A stretch of DNA of 41,344 nt from the NCBI GenBank assembly GCA_015068935.1, contig SVJO01000011.1:1-41344 (forward strand), given 5' to 3'. Source of the stretch: Oscillospiraceae bacterium (lineage in GTDB: Bacteria; Bacillota; Clostridia; UBA1381; UBA9506). The translations under genes and the position numbers were made by a program. The notes below the pieces were generated by a model, which did not search any database, had not been told where the DNA came from, and saw only the letters and a program-made list of their open reading frames with translations. Position 1 is the first letter of the stretch; the number at the start of each line of letters is the position of its first letter. Of the stretch, positions 24,575 to 33,223 are shown one piece after another.

Positions 24575-25909
24575 ATGAAAAAGCTCACGGTAGATTACAG
24601 TAAAACATTTATAAATTTAGATGAAAAAGAAATTCTTTCCATGCAGGAAGAGATAAACTTATGCCACGATGCACTGCACGGAAAAACAGGCGAAGGCGCT
24701 TTTTTTACTGGTTGGCTCAACCTTCCCAACGAATATGACAAAGCTGAAATGGAAAGAGTTAAGAAAGCCGCTAAAAAAATACAGGAAAACTCTGAGGTTT
24801 TGGTTGTCATAGGAATAGGCGGCTCATATTTAGGTGCTAAAGCTGCCATTGATATACTTTCAGAGTCCTTTTTAAACGACAGAAAAGGCATGCCTGAAAT
24901 TATCTTTGCGGGCAATTCTATCAGCTCAACATATTTAAATAAAGTGTATAACTACGTTAAAGATAAGGATTTTTCCGTTAATGTAATTTCAAAATCAGGC
25001 ACAACAACAGAGCCTGCTATAGCTTTCCGTCTATTTAAAGAGCTTTTAGAGGAAAAATACGGAAAAAATGGTGCTAAGGACAGAATTTTTGCAACAACTG
25101 ATAAAAGCCGCGGCGCACTGAAGGCTATGGCAGAAAAAGAAGGCTATGAAACATTTATTATTCCTGACGATGTAGGCGGCAGATATTCAGTTCTCACGCC
25201 TGTAGGAATGCTTCCTATCGCTGTTTGCGGAGTTGACATTGATGAAATCATGGAAGGTGCCAAAGCTGCTTTTAATGATTACTTGCGCCCCGATTTAAAA
25301 AGCAACGACTGTTATAAATATGCAGCCTGCAGAAATGCACTTTACAGAAAAGGTAAAACAACAGAGATTATGGTAAACTACGAGCCTTCCTTTATGTTCT
25401 TTGCAGAATGGTGGAAACAGCTCTATGGCGAAAGTGAAGGAAAAGGAAAAAAGGGTTTATTCCCTGCCTCTGCTCTGTTTTCGACAGACCTCCATTCGAT
25501 AGGACAGTACATTCAGGACGGACTCAGAATCATGTTTGAAACTGTTATAAATATTGATTTATCCGAGGCTGATATGTCTATTAAAGAGGACGCAGATAAC
25601 CTAGACAACTTAAATTATCTTGCAGGAAAAAGCATTGACTATATAAATAAAAAAGCCTTTTGGGGAGCAGTTTTAGCGCATAATGACGGCGGTGTTCCTG
25701 CCATTATTATAAATGTCCCCCAAGTTTCTCCGTACTATTTCGGATATATGGTTTATTTCTTTGAAAAGGCCTGCGCAATCAGCGGTTATATGCTAGGTGT
25801 CAATCCGTTTGACCAGCCCGGTGTTGAGGCATATAAAAATAATATGTTTGCCCTTTTAGGTAAACCGGGCTATGAAAACGAAAAAGAAATTCTCAAAAAA
25901 AGACTTTAA
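24575..25909 (+). CDS. pgi: Glucose-6-phosphate isomerase
   Basis: 444 residues, the compact bacterial form. Interconverts glucose-6-phosphate and fructose-6-phosphate in glycolysis, in the cytoplasm. SIS domain with [14 protein letters not shown] and [15 protein letters not shown] signature [13 protein letters not shown] near 206, and the helix after [15 protein letters not shown]. The start ATG follows CAGGAGGCTAAA. It is flanked by its own promoter candidates and a terminator, so is probably a single-gene unit. Confidence 0.97.
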   Translation: MKKLTVDYSKTFINLDEKEILSMQEEINLCHDALHGKTGEGAFFTGWLNLPNEYDKAEMERVKKAAKKIQENSEVLVVIGIGGSYLGAKAAIDILSESFLNDRKGMPEIIFAGNSISSTYLNKVYNYVKDKDFSVNVISKSGTTTEPAIAFRLFKELLEEKYGKNGAKDRIFATTDKSRGALKAMAEKEGYETFIIPDDVGGRYSVLTPVGMLPIAVCGVDIDEIMEGAKAAFNDYLRPDLKSNDCYKYAACRNALYRKGKTTEIMVNYEPSFMFFAEWWKQLYGESEGKGKKGLFPASALFSTDLHSIGQYIQDGLRIMFETVINIDLSEADMSIKEDADNLDNLNYLAGKSIDYINKKAFWGAVLAHNDGGVPAIIINVPQVSPYYFGYMVYFFEKACAISGYMLGVNPFDQPGVEAYKNNMFALLGKPGYENEKEILKKRL

Positions 25910-25914
25910 TGTTT

Positions 25915-25952
25915 AACGGGTCAGGATATTTTCTCTTGACCTGTTTTCTTTT
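25915..25952 (+). terminator. Terminator of pgi
   Basis: A 9-bp stem (AACGGGTCA with TGACCTGTT, one G-U pair) and a 13-base loop are followed by TTCTTTT, directly after the pgi stop. Confidence 0.7.
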
Positions 25953-25963
25953 GTAAAAAACAC

Positions 25964-25992
25964 TTGACTTCATTGTGATTTGATGTTAAAAT
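25964..25992 (+). promoter_or_regulatory. Strong sigma-A-type promoter before the four-helix-bundle gene / tRNA-Leu
   Basis: TTGACT, 17 bases, TAAAAT preceded by TGT. It could drive the four-helix-bundle gene and the tRNA-Leu behind it; no separate promoter for the tRNA is visible. Confidence 0.75.
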
Positions 25993-26028
25993 AATACTTG
26001 TTAATTAAATTCACACCTTGTGTGAAGG

Positions 26029-26444
26029 AATTGAAAATTGACAATTGAAAGTTGAAAGTGAGTAAATAAATGGAAAATGTTATTGAAATTAAGAGTTTTA
26101 ACTTTGCTGTTCGTATTGTCAATTTATATAAGTATTTAACAGATAAAAAGAAAGAATATGTTCTTTCCAAACAGTTGCTTCGCAGCGGCACAAGCATTGG
26201 TGCTAATGTTGCAGAGGCTGAGCAAGCACAAAGTAAACCCGATTTTGTTTCAAAAATGAATATTGCACTAAAAGAAACATCAGAAACAAAGTATTGGATT
26301 AAACTTTTAAAGGCAACTGAATTTCTTTCCGAAAAAGAAAGCAATTCACTTTTAGCTGATTGTGTTGAATTGGAAAAGTTGTTAGTAAGTATTATTAAAT
26401 CTTCAAAACAATAATTTTCAATTTTCCATTTTCAACTTTCAATT
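26029..26444. repeat. AT-rich inverted repeats flanking the four-helix-bundle gene
   Basis: Left: AATTGAAAATTG at 26029-26040 and AATTGAAAGTTGAAA at 26043-26057. Right: AATTTTCAATT at 26413-26423 and TTTCAACTTTCAATT at 26430-26444. The 15-base parts are perfect inverted copies; the 11-base parts also match in inverted sense. A separate perfect small hairpin (TTCACAC CTT GTGTGAA) lies at 26010-26026. Such TTGAAA-rich flanks are a recurring companion of these genes in other bacteria and suggest a mobile or inserted unit. Confidence 0.6.
26070..26414 (+). CDS. Four-helix-bundle protein (23S rRNA intervening-sequence / S23 family)
   Basis: 114 residues predicted all-helical. Matches the family first seen as proteins encoded in intervening sequences of 23S rRNA genes: LSKQLLRSGTSIGANVAEA is the hallmark, followed by KMNIALKETSETKYWIKLL and a C-terminal helix. 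Related Avd proteins serve diversity-generating retroelements, but no template or reverse transcriptase is here. Ribosome binding site is poor (GTGAG eight or more bases before ATG). Lodged between a strong promoter and tRNA-Leu and flanked by inverted repeats. Molecular function unknown. Confidence 0.85.
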   Translation: MENVIEIKSFNFAVRIVNLYKYLTDKKKEYVLSKQLLRSGTSIGANVAEAEQAQSKPDFVSKMNIALKETSETKYWIKLLKATEFLSEKESNSLLADCVELEKLLVSIIKSSKQ

Positions 26445-26452
26445 TTATATTT

Positions 26453-26536
26453 GCGCCTGTGGCGGAATTGGCAGACGCGCTAGACTTAGGATCTAGTGTC
26501 CCCGACGTGAAGGTTCAAGTCCTTTCAGGCGCACCA
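26453..26536 (+). tRNA. tRNA-Leu (anticodon UAG)
   Basis: 84 bases including encoded CCA. Acceptor GCGCCTG pairs with CAGGCGC; anticodon stem CTAGA/TCTAG holds loop CTTAGGA with TAG; a long variable arm marks it as class II; the T arm contains GGTTCAAGTCC. A terminator follows directly. Confidence 0.95.
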
Positions 26537-26541
26537 AAAAA

Positions 26542-26576
26542 AGAGCAAGCTACATACTGCTTGCTCTGATTTTTTT
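26542..26576 (+). terminator. Terminator after tRNA-Leu
   Basis: A perfect 9-bp stem (AGAGCAAGC with GCTTGCTCT) and 8-base loop, then GATTTTTTT. It begins 5 bases after the CCA end. Confidence 0.85.
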
Positions 26577-26598
26577 AAATATTTAAAGGGGGTTTAAT

Positions 26599-27474
26599 AT
26601 GAAAATTTCAGAACTTATTACAAACGGAAAACTACACCTTTCCTTTGAAGTTTTCCCTCCCAAATCAGAGACAAGTTTTGAAAATGTAAAGCATGCTACT
26701 GAGGAAATCGCAAAACTTACTCCGTCATTTATGAGTGTTACATACGGAGCAGGCGGCGGCACAAGTAAATATACTTTGGATATTGCCCGCAACATAAAAA
26801 AAATCTATGGCGTGCCTACCCTTGCCCATCTGACATGCGTTTCATCAACTAAAGAAACTGTTAAAAGAAAAATTCAGGAAATAAAAGACGCGGGAATACA
26901 AAATGTTATGGCTCTGCGCGGTGATATCCCATCGGAGCTTGAAAATTCTGACCGCAGCAATTGGGATTATAAAAATGCTATTGAGCTTGTCAGGGAGCTT
27001 AAAGAATACGACAAAGACTTCTGCATCGGCGGAGCATGCTATCCTGAAATTCACCCTGAGAGCACCAATCAAAAAGAGGATATTAAATATTTAAAGGAAA
27101 AAGTCGACGCAGGCTGTGATTTTCTTACAACACAGATGTTTTTTGACAATAACCTGCTTTATAATTTCTTATATAAAATTCGCGAGGCAGGAATTACAGT
27201 TCCTGTCATTCCGGGCATAATGCCTATAACAAATGCAAATCAGGTTGAACGTGCGATTAAACTTTCAGGCTCATTCATGCCGCAGAGATTTAAAAGTCTT
27301 GTAGATAAATTCTCCACATCGCCTCTTAAAATGAAGCAGGCAGGAATAGCCTATGCAACGGACCAGATTATAGACCTGTATGCTAACGGTATTACAAATG
27401 TTCATGTGTACTCTATGAATAAGCCCGATGTTGCAGAGAAGATAAAATCTAATCTTTCTGATATAATTGAATAA
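26599..27474 (+). CDS. metF: 5,10-methylenetetrahydrofolate reductase
   Basis: 291 residues. Reduces methylene-THF to methyl-THF for methionine synthesis (or runs as part of the acetyl-CoA pathway in acetogens). TIM-barrel MTHFR features: SFEVFPPKSE with the catalytic Glu near residue 18, SVTYGAGGG, AHLTCVSST, ALRGDIP, DFLTTQMFFD, and PVIPGIMPI. Start ATG has AAAGGGGG before it. It follows the tRNA terminator with only about 20 bases between, so readthrough or a promoter I cannot see must drive it. The acs or metH genes are not next to it. Confidence 0.96.
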   Translation: MKISELITNGKLHLSFEVFPPKSETSFENVKHATEEIAKLTPSFMSVTYGAGGGTSKYTLDIARNIKKIYGVPTLAHLTCVSSTKETVKRKIQEIKDAGIQNVMALRGDIPSELENSDRSNWDYKNAIELVRELKEYDKDFCIGGACYPEIHPESTNQKEDIKYLKEKVDAGCDFLTTQMFFDNNLLYNFLYKIREAGITVPVIPGIMPITNANQVERAIKLSGSFMPQRFKSLVDKFSTSPLKMKQAGIAYATDQIIDLYANGITNVHVYSMNKPDVAEKIKSNLSDIIE

Positions 27475-27485
27475 AATAAAATGGG

Positions 27486-27523
27486 GCTGTAGCAAAATGA
27501 TTTCATTTTGCTACAGCTTTTTT
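27486..27523 (+). terminator. Terminator of metF
   Basis: A perfect 14-bp stem (GCTGTAGCAAAATG and complement) with ATTT loop, then a six-U run (T at 27518-27523). Confidence 0.9.
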
Positions 27524-27527
27524 ACAC

Positions 27528-27556
27528 AAAAAAGACCGCCTTTTCAGGCGGTCTTT
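27528..27556 (-). terminator. Terminator of rplJ-rplL, two-way
   Basis: A perfect 10-bp stem (AAAGACCGCC with GGCGGTCTTT), 6-base loop. On the minus strand it is followed by U6, so it ends the leftward ribosomal operon; on the plus strand it backs up the metF terminator. Confidence 0.85.
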
Positions 27557-27600
27557 CTTATAAAAAATCTACGTTTTTTGTAAAGCTTTTTATAGGTGAA

Positions 27601-27984
27601 TTATTTTAAAGTAACCTTAGCTCCAACTTCTTCTAACTTAGCTTTGATAGCTTCAGCATCTTCTTTAGAAGCGCCTTCTTTTAATACTTTCGGAGCACCG
27701 TCAACAGCGTCTTTTGCTTCTTTAAGACCAAGACCTGTGATTTCTCTTACAACTTTGATAACCTTAATCTTTTCAGCACCAGCATCTGTAAGCTCAACGT
27801 CAAATTCTGTCTTCTCTTCTGCAGCAGCAGCAGCGCCAGCAGCAGCAGGAGCAGCAGCAGCTACAGCAACGGGAGCAGCAGCTGATACGCCGAATTCTTC
27901 TTCCATAGCCTTAACGAGCTCTGAAAGTTCTAATACTGTTAATTCTTTTACTAAATCTAATATTTTCTGTGCATTCTCTGTCAT
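27601..27984 (-). CDS. rplL: Ribosomal protein bL12 (L7/L12)
   Basis: 127 residues. Stalk protein that recruits translation GTPases. N-terminal dimerisation helix pair ([26 protein letters not shown]), an alanine-rich hinge at about 38-60, and the conserved C-terminal domain ([23 protein letters not shown]). The ATG at 27984 is used because GGAGGAA lies in the five preceding in-frame codons. It is the second gene after rplJ, 90 bases downstream. rpoB does not follow. Confidence 0.97.
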   Translation of the reverse strand: MTENAQKILDLVKELTVLELSELVKAMEEEFGVSAAAPVAVAAAAPAAAGAAAAAEEKTEFDVELTDAGAEKIKVIKVVREITGLGLKEAKDAVDGAPKVLKEGASKEDAEAIKAKLEEVGAKVTLK

Positions 27985-28074
27985 TTTAAATTCCTCCAAT
28001 AAATTTAATTATAAATTATTTTTTTAAAGTATTTCCGCACTTTTTTAGCATGTGTGCAGTTTCATGCTTTAAAA

Positions 28075-28614
28075 TTATTCGCCTGCAGCAGCTTTCTTTT
28101 CAGCATATGCATTAAGCACACGCGCGAGTCCTGAAACGTTTCCGTTTAAGACATTTACGAAGCCCTGGAGCGGCGAAGACATAGAACCGAGCAACTTTGC
28201 AACCAAAACCTCTTTTGACGGAAGCTCTGCTAAAGCTTTAATTTCATCAATTGAAAGCACTTTACCTTCTACAAAACCGCCTTTGATTTCAAGTTTGTCG
28301 TTCTTTTTAGCAAACTCTACCAAAACCTTAGCAGGAGTAACAGCATCATCAAAGCTAAGAGCTAAAGCTGTAGGTCCGTTTAAGATTGGGTCAAATTCAC
28401 CAAAGCCAACCTCATTTGATGCAAATCTTGTGAGTGTGTTTTTAACAACTGAATATTCAACACCTGCTTCTCTGAGCTTTCTTCTGAGCTGAGTGTCCTC
28501 CTCAACTGTAAGACCACGGTAGTCAACTAAAACACCTGCAACAGCACTCTGTAATTTTTCAATGAGTTCAGCTACCTGCTGTTTTTTCTGTTCAAGAATT
28601 TTTTCACTTGGCAT
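28075..28614 (-). CDS. rplJ: Ribosomal protein uL10
   Basis: 179 residues. Base of the L12 stalk on 23S rRNA. LVDYRGLTVEEDTQLRRKLREAG near 29-51 and VVKNTLTRFA are typical; the C-terminal helix that binds L12 dimers follows at 150-175. ATG follows GAGGTGA. The mRNA has a long leader carrying an L10-binding motif and a hairpin with U run, so the gene is probably under autogenous control. rplA and rplK, which usually come just before it, are not here; rplA is about 12 kb away. Confidence 0.97.
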   Translation of the reverse strand: MPSEKILEQKKQQVAELIEKLQSAVAGVLVDYRGLTVEEDTQLRRKLREAGVEYSVVKNTLTRFASNEVGFGEFDPILNGPTALALSFDDAVTPAKVLVEFAKKNDKLEIKGGFVEGKVLSIDEIKALAELPSKEVLVAKLLGSMSSPLQGFVNVLNGNVSGLARVLNAYAEKKAAAGE

Positions 28615-28634
28615 TAATTTTTCACCTCGCTATA

Positions 28635-28670
28635 CAAAAAAGCTTTTCTCCGCACACGAAGAAAAGCTTT
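28635..28670 (-). terminator. Attenuator terminator in the rplJ leader
   Basis: On the minus strand a 13-bp stem (AAAGCTTTTCTTC with GGAGAAAAGCTTT, one G-U pair), 6-base loop, then a U run, just before the rplJ ribosome site. Placed to respond to L10 binding upstream. Confidence 0.75.
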
Positions 28671-28704
28671 AAAAAACATATAAAAATATAATTTCTATAA
28701 AACT

Positions 28705-28772
28705 TTTTCCTCGGCTGGCGCTTATTAGCTTTAAGTCCAAAGGACACCTGCTGTCTGCGGAACTATTTAACT
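28705..28772 (-). ncRNA. Ribosomal protein L10 leader
   Basis: In message sense the block CCGCAGACAGCAGGTG and the later CCAGCCGAGG match the conserved pieces of the L10 leader, with a paired GUCC/GGAC segment between. L10(L12)4 binds this RNA in other Bacillota and represses its own operon. Confidence 0.85.
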
Positions 28773-28779
28773 ACAGTAA

Positions 28780-28808
28780 AGTATAACACTTATATTTTTG
28801 TTTGTCAA
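28780..28808 (-). promoter_or_regulatory. Sigma-A-type promoter of rplJ-rplL
   Basis: On the minus strand TTGACA, 17 bases, TATACT, about 165 bases before rplJ, just upstream of the leader. Confidence 0.9.
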
Positions 28809-28842
28809 GCATTTTTTTCAAATTTCTTAGTATTTTTTTAAA

Positions 28843-30570
28843 TTACTCGGCAAACTGCACCTCGCACAGCTTTTTATACAATCCGTCTTTTTGGATTAAC
28901 TCTTCATGTGTTCCCACCTCTGCAATTTCACCTTCTCTTAGCACAACAATTTTATCAGCATTTCTTACAGTTGAAAGTCTGTGCGCTATTATGATTGTTG
29001 TCCTGTTTTCTATCACTGAATCTATTGCATCTTGTATGAGCTTTTCTGTGTGTGTATCAACTGATGCCGTAGCCTCGTCTAAAATTAATATCGGAGAATT
29101 TCTTAAAACTGCGCGCGCAATAGAAAGACGTTGCTTCTGCCCGCCTGAGAGCCTCATTCCCCTCTCTCCTATAAGTGTTTGATAGCCTTCCTCTGTTTCA
29201 ATTATAAAATCGTGCGCATTTGCAATTTTAGCGGCATTTATTATATCATCTAACGTTGCGCCGCAAGAACCATATGCAATATTTTCTGCAATTGTTCCGT
29301 TAAACAGAAATACATCCTGAAGCACAGCGCTTATGTTATTGCGCAGGGATTTCTGCGTTATCTTTTTTATGTCATGGCCGTCAATTGTTATTTTACCGCA
29401 ATCGCAATCATAAAATCTTGCAATCAAACTTATAAAAGTTGTTTTGCCGACACCTGTAGGTCCGACGAGAGCTAATGTCTCGCCAGGATTTACGGAAACT
29501 GAGATGTTTTTTAAAACAGGTGCATTTTCTCTGTAGCCAAATGAAACATTTTGAAATTCTATTGCGCCCTCTGCACTTTTTATATCGTATGCATCAGGTG
29601 CATCAAAAACATCAGGTTCTGTGTCCTCAAGCTCGAAAACACGTTCTGCAGCCGCCAGAGAATTCTGCAGGTCCTCGTTTAGTCTTCCAAGAGTCGTTAT
29701 CGGCTGATACAGCTTTGAAAGATACAAGATAAACCCCACAATGTCTGCACTGTTCATTGAGCCGTCTAAGACAAATAATGCACCTGCCGCAATAACAAGC
29801 ACCGAACCGATGTCGTTTAAAAGACCGATGAAGGGATGATATATTGCCCCTTTTGTAAGCGCATTCATTATCATATTTGCGTGTTCGTGCGAAACCTTAT
29901 CTACTCTTTCTGCCTCTTTTTCCTGACAGTTAAAAAGCTGAATTTCCTTCATCCCAGAAATATCGTCTTGCAGGACTGCACTGAGCTCTGCAACCTTTTT
30001 GTGTGATGTCTTAAAGATTGGTCTTACTTTCGTTGCATAAAACCACACAGCTACACCAATCAGCGGCATTAAAGATATAGAGATGAGCGCCATCTTCCAG
30101 TTTATCAGAATAAGTATTACGGCTACAGAAATAAACATACAAATATTTACAAACAGGTCAGGAACCGCGTGTGCTAAAAGTGTCTCAAGCGCCGCAGTAT
30201 CGCTTGTTATTCTGCTCATAAGCTGACCTGTCTGCTTATCATGATAAAACTTCATAGAAAGGCTTTCAAGTTTTTTAAACATTTTCGTCCGCAAATCAGC
30301 TATAAAATGCCATGCCCCATAATGAAGAAAATAGCTTTTCATAAATGTAAACACAGCCTGCAAAATATAAATTATAAGGAGGCTCAAGGCAAGCCGCCCC
30401 GACTCATGTTTTATAATCTCTTTATCGCCGTCAATGAGGCTGATAAATTCCCTTAAAACCTGAGGAGCATACAGTTGCGCCGCAGTCAGCCCTATAAGAC
30501 CTATTGAGCCTAATATAATATGCAACCTGTATTTTTTTGCATCTTTTAAAAGTCTTATTAATGGCTTCAA
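28843..30570 (-). CDS. ABC transporter, fused permease and ATPase (type I exporter)
   Basis: 575 residues: about six membrane helices in 1-310 followed by a nucleotide-binding domain. Walker A GPTGVGKTT near 370, signature LSGGQKQRLSIAR, Walker B ILILDEATASVD, and a His switch IIAHRLSTVRNADK. This is a half-transporter that must dimerise, in the MsbA/LmrA/MdlB group; substrate unknown (lipid, peptide or drug). Start is TTG with GGGGG before it (AAGGGGGATTATTTTG). It follows ftsH on the same strand after a hairpin poor in U; no promoter is seen between, so readthrough from ftsH is possible. Confidence 0.93.
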   Translation of the reverse strand: MKPLIRLLKDAKKYRLHIILGSIGLIGLTAAQLYAPQVLREFISLIDGDKEIIKHESGRLALSLLIIYILQAVFTFMKSYFLHYGAWHFIADLRTKMFKKLESLSMKFYHDKQTGQLMSRITSDTAALETLLAHAVPDLFVNICMFISVAVILILINWKMALISISLMPLIGVAVWFYATKVRPIFKTSHKKVAELSAVLQDDISGMKEIQLFNCQEKEAERVDKVSHEHANMIMNALTKGAIYHPFIGLLNDIGSVLVIAAGALFVLDGSMNSADIVGFILYLSKLYQPITTLGRLNEDLQNSLAAAERVFELEDTEPDVFDAPDAYDIKSAEGAIEFQNVSFGYRENAPVLKNISVSVNPGETLALVGPTGVGKTTFISLIARFYDCDCGKITIDGHDIKKITQKSLRNNISAVLQDVFLFNGTIAENIAYGSCGATLDDIINAAKIANAHDFIIETEEGYQTLIGERGMRLSGGQKQRLSIARAVLRNSPILILDEATASVDTHTEKLIQDAIDSVIENRTTIIIAHRLSTVRNADKIVVLREGEIAEVGTHEELIQKDGLYKKLCEVQFAE

Positions 30571-30594
30571 AATAATCCCCCTTTTTTAACTGAC

Positions 30595-30629
30595 AAAGCA
30601 GTCCCAAAATATACTTTTGAGACTGCTTT
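30595..30629 (-). terminator. Hairpin directly after ftsH
   Basis: A 15-bp stem with one G-U pair (AAAGCAGTCTCAAAA with TTTTGGGACTGCTTT in message sense) and a 5-base loop begins four bases after the ftsH stop. Only UUU plus GUCAGUU follows on the minus strand, so termination is probably partial. Confidence 0.55.
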
Positions 30630-30633
30630 AAAA

Positions 30634-32565
30634 CTACTCACTGTCTGTTTTAATTTCATCATTCTCAGATGGAACCGCATTTTCAGTTTCGTCTGTTACG
30701 TCAACGTTTTCTTCCGTTTTTTCTGACTCTGTCAAAGATATTCCGTTATATACCTTTTCAAATTCTTCACCTGAGAGTTTTTCTCTCTCAAGCAAAGCAT
30801 TCGCTACAGCATGGAGCTTATCAATATTTTCTGTAATAAGCTTTTCGCACTCAGAATATGCATTATTAACTATTTTCATTACCTCATTATCAATATCTGC
30901 CGCAACCTGCTCACTGTAATCACGGCTTGTACTGTAGCTTCTGCCCAGGAAAACCTCGTCGTTATCTGAGCCGAATGTCATCGGTCCTAAAGAGTCGCTC
31001 ATGCCGTATTTCATAACCATATCACGCGCAAGTTTAGTCACGCGCTGAATATCGTTTGACGCACCTGTACTTATATCGTTTAAAATAAGTTTTTCAGCTG
31101 TTCTGCCTCCTAAGAGACTTATTATCTGGTCAAGCATATATTTTTTAGAAATGTAGTCATTATCCTCATCAGGAAGAGAGAGTGTGTATCCGCCTGCTCT
31201 GCCTCTGGGAATAATAGAAACCTCATGAACATCATCGCAATTTTCAAGCAATTTATGGAGAATAGCATGACCTGCCTCATGATATGCAACAAGGCGTTTT
31301 TTCTTGTCAGAAATAACTCTTGATTTCTTTTCAGGTCCTGCCATAACCTTAATTATTGAATTTTCTATTTCTTCCATACCGATTTTTGACTTTTTCAGTT
31401 TAGCAGAAAGAATTGCCGCCTCATTCATGAGATTTTCAAGGTCAGCTCCTGTAAAACCAGATGTGCCCTTTGCAACAACCGACAAATCAACACTATCATC
31501 AAGCGGCTTTCCTCTTGAATGAACCTTTAAAATTTCTTCTCTGCCCTTTTTATCGGGATAATCTACAACAACCTGTCTGTCAAATCTGCCGGGTCTGAGA
31601 AGAGCCGGGTCTAATATATCAGGTCTGTTTGTTGCCGCTATAATAATGATACCTTCGTTCACACCGAAACCGTCCATCTCAACAAGAAGCTGATTGAGTG
31701 TCTGCTCTCTTTCATCATGTCCGCCGCCGAGACCTGCGCCTCTGTGACGTCCGACTGCATCAATTTCATCTATAAAAATTATACTGGGTGAATTTTTCTT
31801 CGCCTGTTCAAATAAATCTCTTACTCGTGATGCACCTACACCTACGAACATTTCAACAAAATCAGAACCGCTTATGCTGAAAAACGGAACCTTTGCCTCT
31901 CCTGCAACAGCTTTGGCAAGCAAAGTTTTACCTGTTCCCGGAGGGCCCACCAAAAGCACGCCTTTTGGAATTCTTGCTCCAAGCGCCACAAACTTTGAAG
32001 AATCTCGCAGAAAATCAACAATCTCCGCAAGCTCCTCTTTTTCCTCATCTGCGCCTGCAACATCTTTAAATGTCACGCGCGGAGCATTGGCAGGCGATGT
32101 TTTTGCATTGCTTTTGCCAAATGACATTACCTTTCCGCCGCCCTGACCCTGACGCATAAACATAAACCAGAAAAATACAAACACACCGACTGTCAGCAAA
32201 GTCGGAAGGAGTGACAGCCACCATGGCATAGACTGGGGCGCAGGTGTAACCAGTTTTAAGCTCCCGTCTTCCATCTGCTGACGCATTTCTTCTCCCGCAT
32301 CCTGATAAAGAATTGCGATTGATGCAATATCTACCATTCTTTTATTGGAGCCCGGCTGAATCTCCTCTTCGTCTCTTAAGGTAGCAACAGCTGTAGTCTG
32401 GTCTATAACAAGCTGCGAAACATTTCCGCTTTTTATTTCTCTTACAAGGTCGGAATATACCATGCTCTTTATTCCGGGCTCATAATTCATGAGTCCGAAC
32501 ATCATTAGGATTACAATGAAAAGCACAATATAAAATCCAATGCCCCCAAAATATTTTTTCTTCAA
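30634..32565 (-). CDS. ftsH: ATP-dependent zinc metalloprotease FtsH
   Basis: 643 residues. Membrane-bound AAA+ protease for misfolded membrane proteins and regulators. Two membrane segments (about 9-26 and 115-137) flank an outer domain; Walker A GPPGTGKT at 207-214, Walker B IIFIDEID, the SRH arginines ([12 protein letters not shown]), and the zinc site HEAGH near 430. The C-terminus is acidic (about 600-643). Start is TTG with GAGGTGA before it. Follows hpt after about 100 bases in the conserved tilS-hpt-ftsH order. Confidence 0.97.
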   Translation of the reverse strand: MKKKYFGGIGFYIVLFIVILMMFGLMNYEPGIKSMVYSDLVREIKSGNVSQLVIDQTTAVATLRDEEEIQPGSNKRMVDIASIAILYQDAGEEMRQQMEDGSLKLVTPAPQSMPWWLSLLPTLLTVGVFVFFWFMFMRQGQGGGKVMSFGKSNAKTSPANAPRVTFKDVAGADEEKEELAEIVDFLRDSSKFVALGARIPKGVLLVGPPGTGKTLLAKAVAGEAKVPFFSISGSDFVEMFVGVGASRVRDLFEQAKKNSPSIIFIDEIDAVGRHRGAGLGGGHDEREQTLNQLLVEMDGFGVNEGIIIIAATNRPDILDPALLRPGRFDRQVVVDYPDKKGREEILKVHSRGKPLDDSVDLSVVAKGTSGFTGADLENLMNEAAILSAKLKKSKIGMEEIENSIIKVMAGPEKKSRVISDKKKRLVAYHEAGHAILHKLLENCDDVHEVSIIPRGRAGGYTLSLPDEDNDYISKKYMLDQIISLLGGRTAEKLILNDISTGASNDIQRVTKLARDMVMKYGMSDSLGPMTFGSDNDEVFLGRSYSTSRDYSEQVAADIDNEVMKIVNNAYSECEKLITENIDKLHAVANALLEREKLSGEEFEKVYNGISLTESEKTEENVDVTDETENAVPSENDEIKTDSE

Positions 32566-32667
32566 AAAAATTCACCTCAATTTTATTTTCTGAACAATTT
32601 GGCTATTAGTTTATCACAAGTTGCCGTTAAAAACAACCTAAAGCGGCAAAAGTTCAATCTATGTTAA

Positions 32668-33222
32668 TTATTTTGTATATACAGACTCTTTTAACACTCC
32701 TATGTATGGGAGCTGACGATATTTTTCATCATAATCAAGTCCATAGCCAACAACAAATTTATCTTCTATTTTAAAGCCGAGAAAATCTGCTTCTATATCC
32801 TTTACACGCCTGTCGGGTTTATCTAAAAGAGTGCATATTTTTACGTCTTTAGGGCTTCTTTCACTAAAAATCTTTTTAAGCGAATACAAAGTATTTCCCG
32901 AATCTAAAATGTCTTCTACCACAAGAACATTTTTTCCCTTTATGTCCACAACCAAATCCTTGAGAATTTTAATTTCTCCCGTGCTGACTGTCGATGCGCC
33001 ATAGCTTGAAACACACATGAAGTCAAACTTTACGGGGAAAGAAAGTCTTTTAATCAAATCCCAGTAAAAAGGCACGCTTCCTTTTAAAATACAGACAGCA
33101 ATAACCTCTTCATCCTTATAATATGCGTTTAGTTCGTCTGCTATTTCTTTTATTCTGTTTTCAATCTCCTGTTCATTTACCAGAATATATTCTATGTCCT
33201 CTTTTGCTTGTTTTAATAGCAT
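32668..33222 (-). CDS. hpt: Hypoxanthine-guanine phosphoribosyltransferase
   Basis: 184 residues. Salvages hypoxanthine and guanine with PRPP. PRPP motif VLVVEDILDSGNTL near 95-108, and YGLDYDEKYRQLPYIG at the C-terminus. ATG at 33222 is used since GGGGGAAG is just before it, inside tilS; only one base lies between the tilS stop and this start, so the genes are tightly coupled. In B. subtilis Hpt and TilS interact and control ftsH expression, which this order fits. Confidence 0.96.
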   Translation of the reverse strand: MLLKQAKEDIEYILVNEQEIENRIKEIADELNAYYKDEEVIAVCILKGSVPFYWDLIKRLSFPVKFDFMCVSSYGASTVSTGEIKILKDLVVDIKGKNVLVVEDILDSGNTLYSLKKIFSERSPKDVKICTLLDKPDRRVKDIEADFLGFKIEDKFVVGYGLDYDEKYRQLPYIGVLKESVYTK

Positions 33223-33223
33223 A

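Noticed and set aside
25998-26005. TTGTTAAT as a Rex operator
   Set aside because: Only one half matches; the other half of the palindrome is absent.
26029-26444. Diversity-generating retroelement around the four-helix-bundle gene
   Set aside because: There is no reverse transcriptase, template repeat or variable-repeat target in the window.
27596-28027. A 143-codon alanine/serine-rich frame on the plus strand
   Set aside because: It is the complement of rplL and its alanine hinge.
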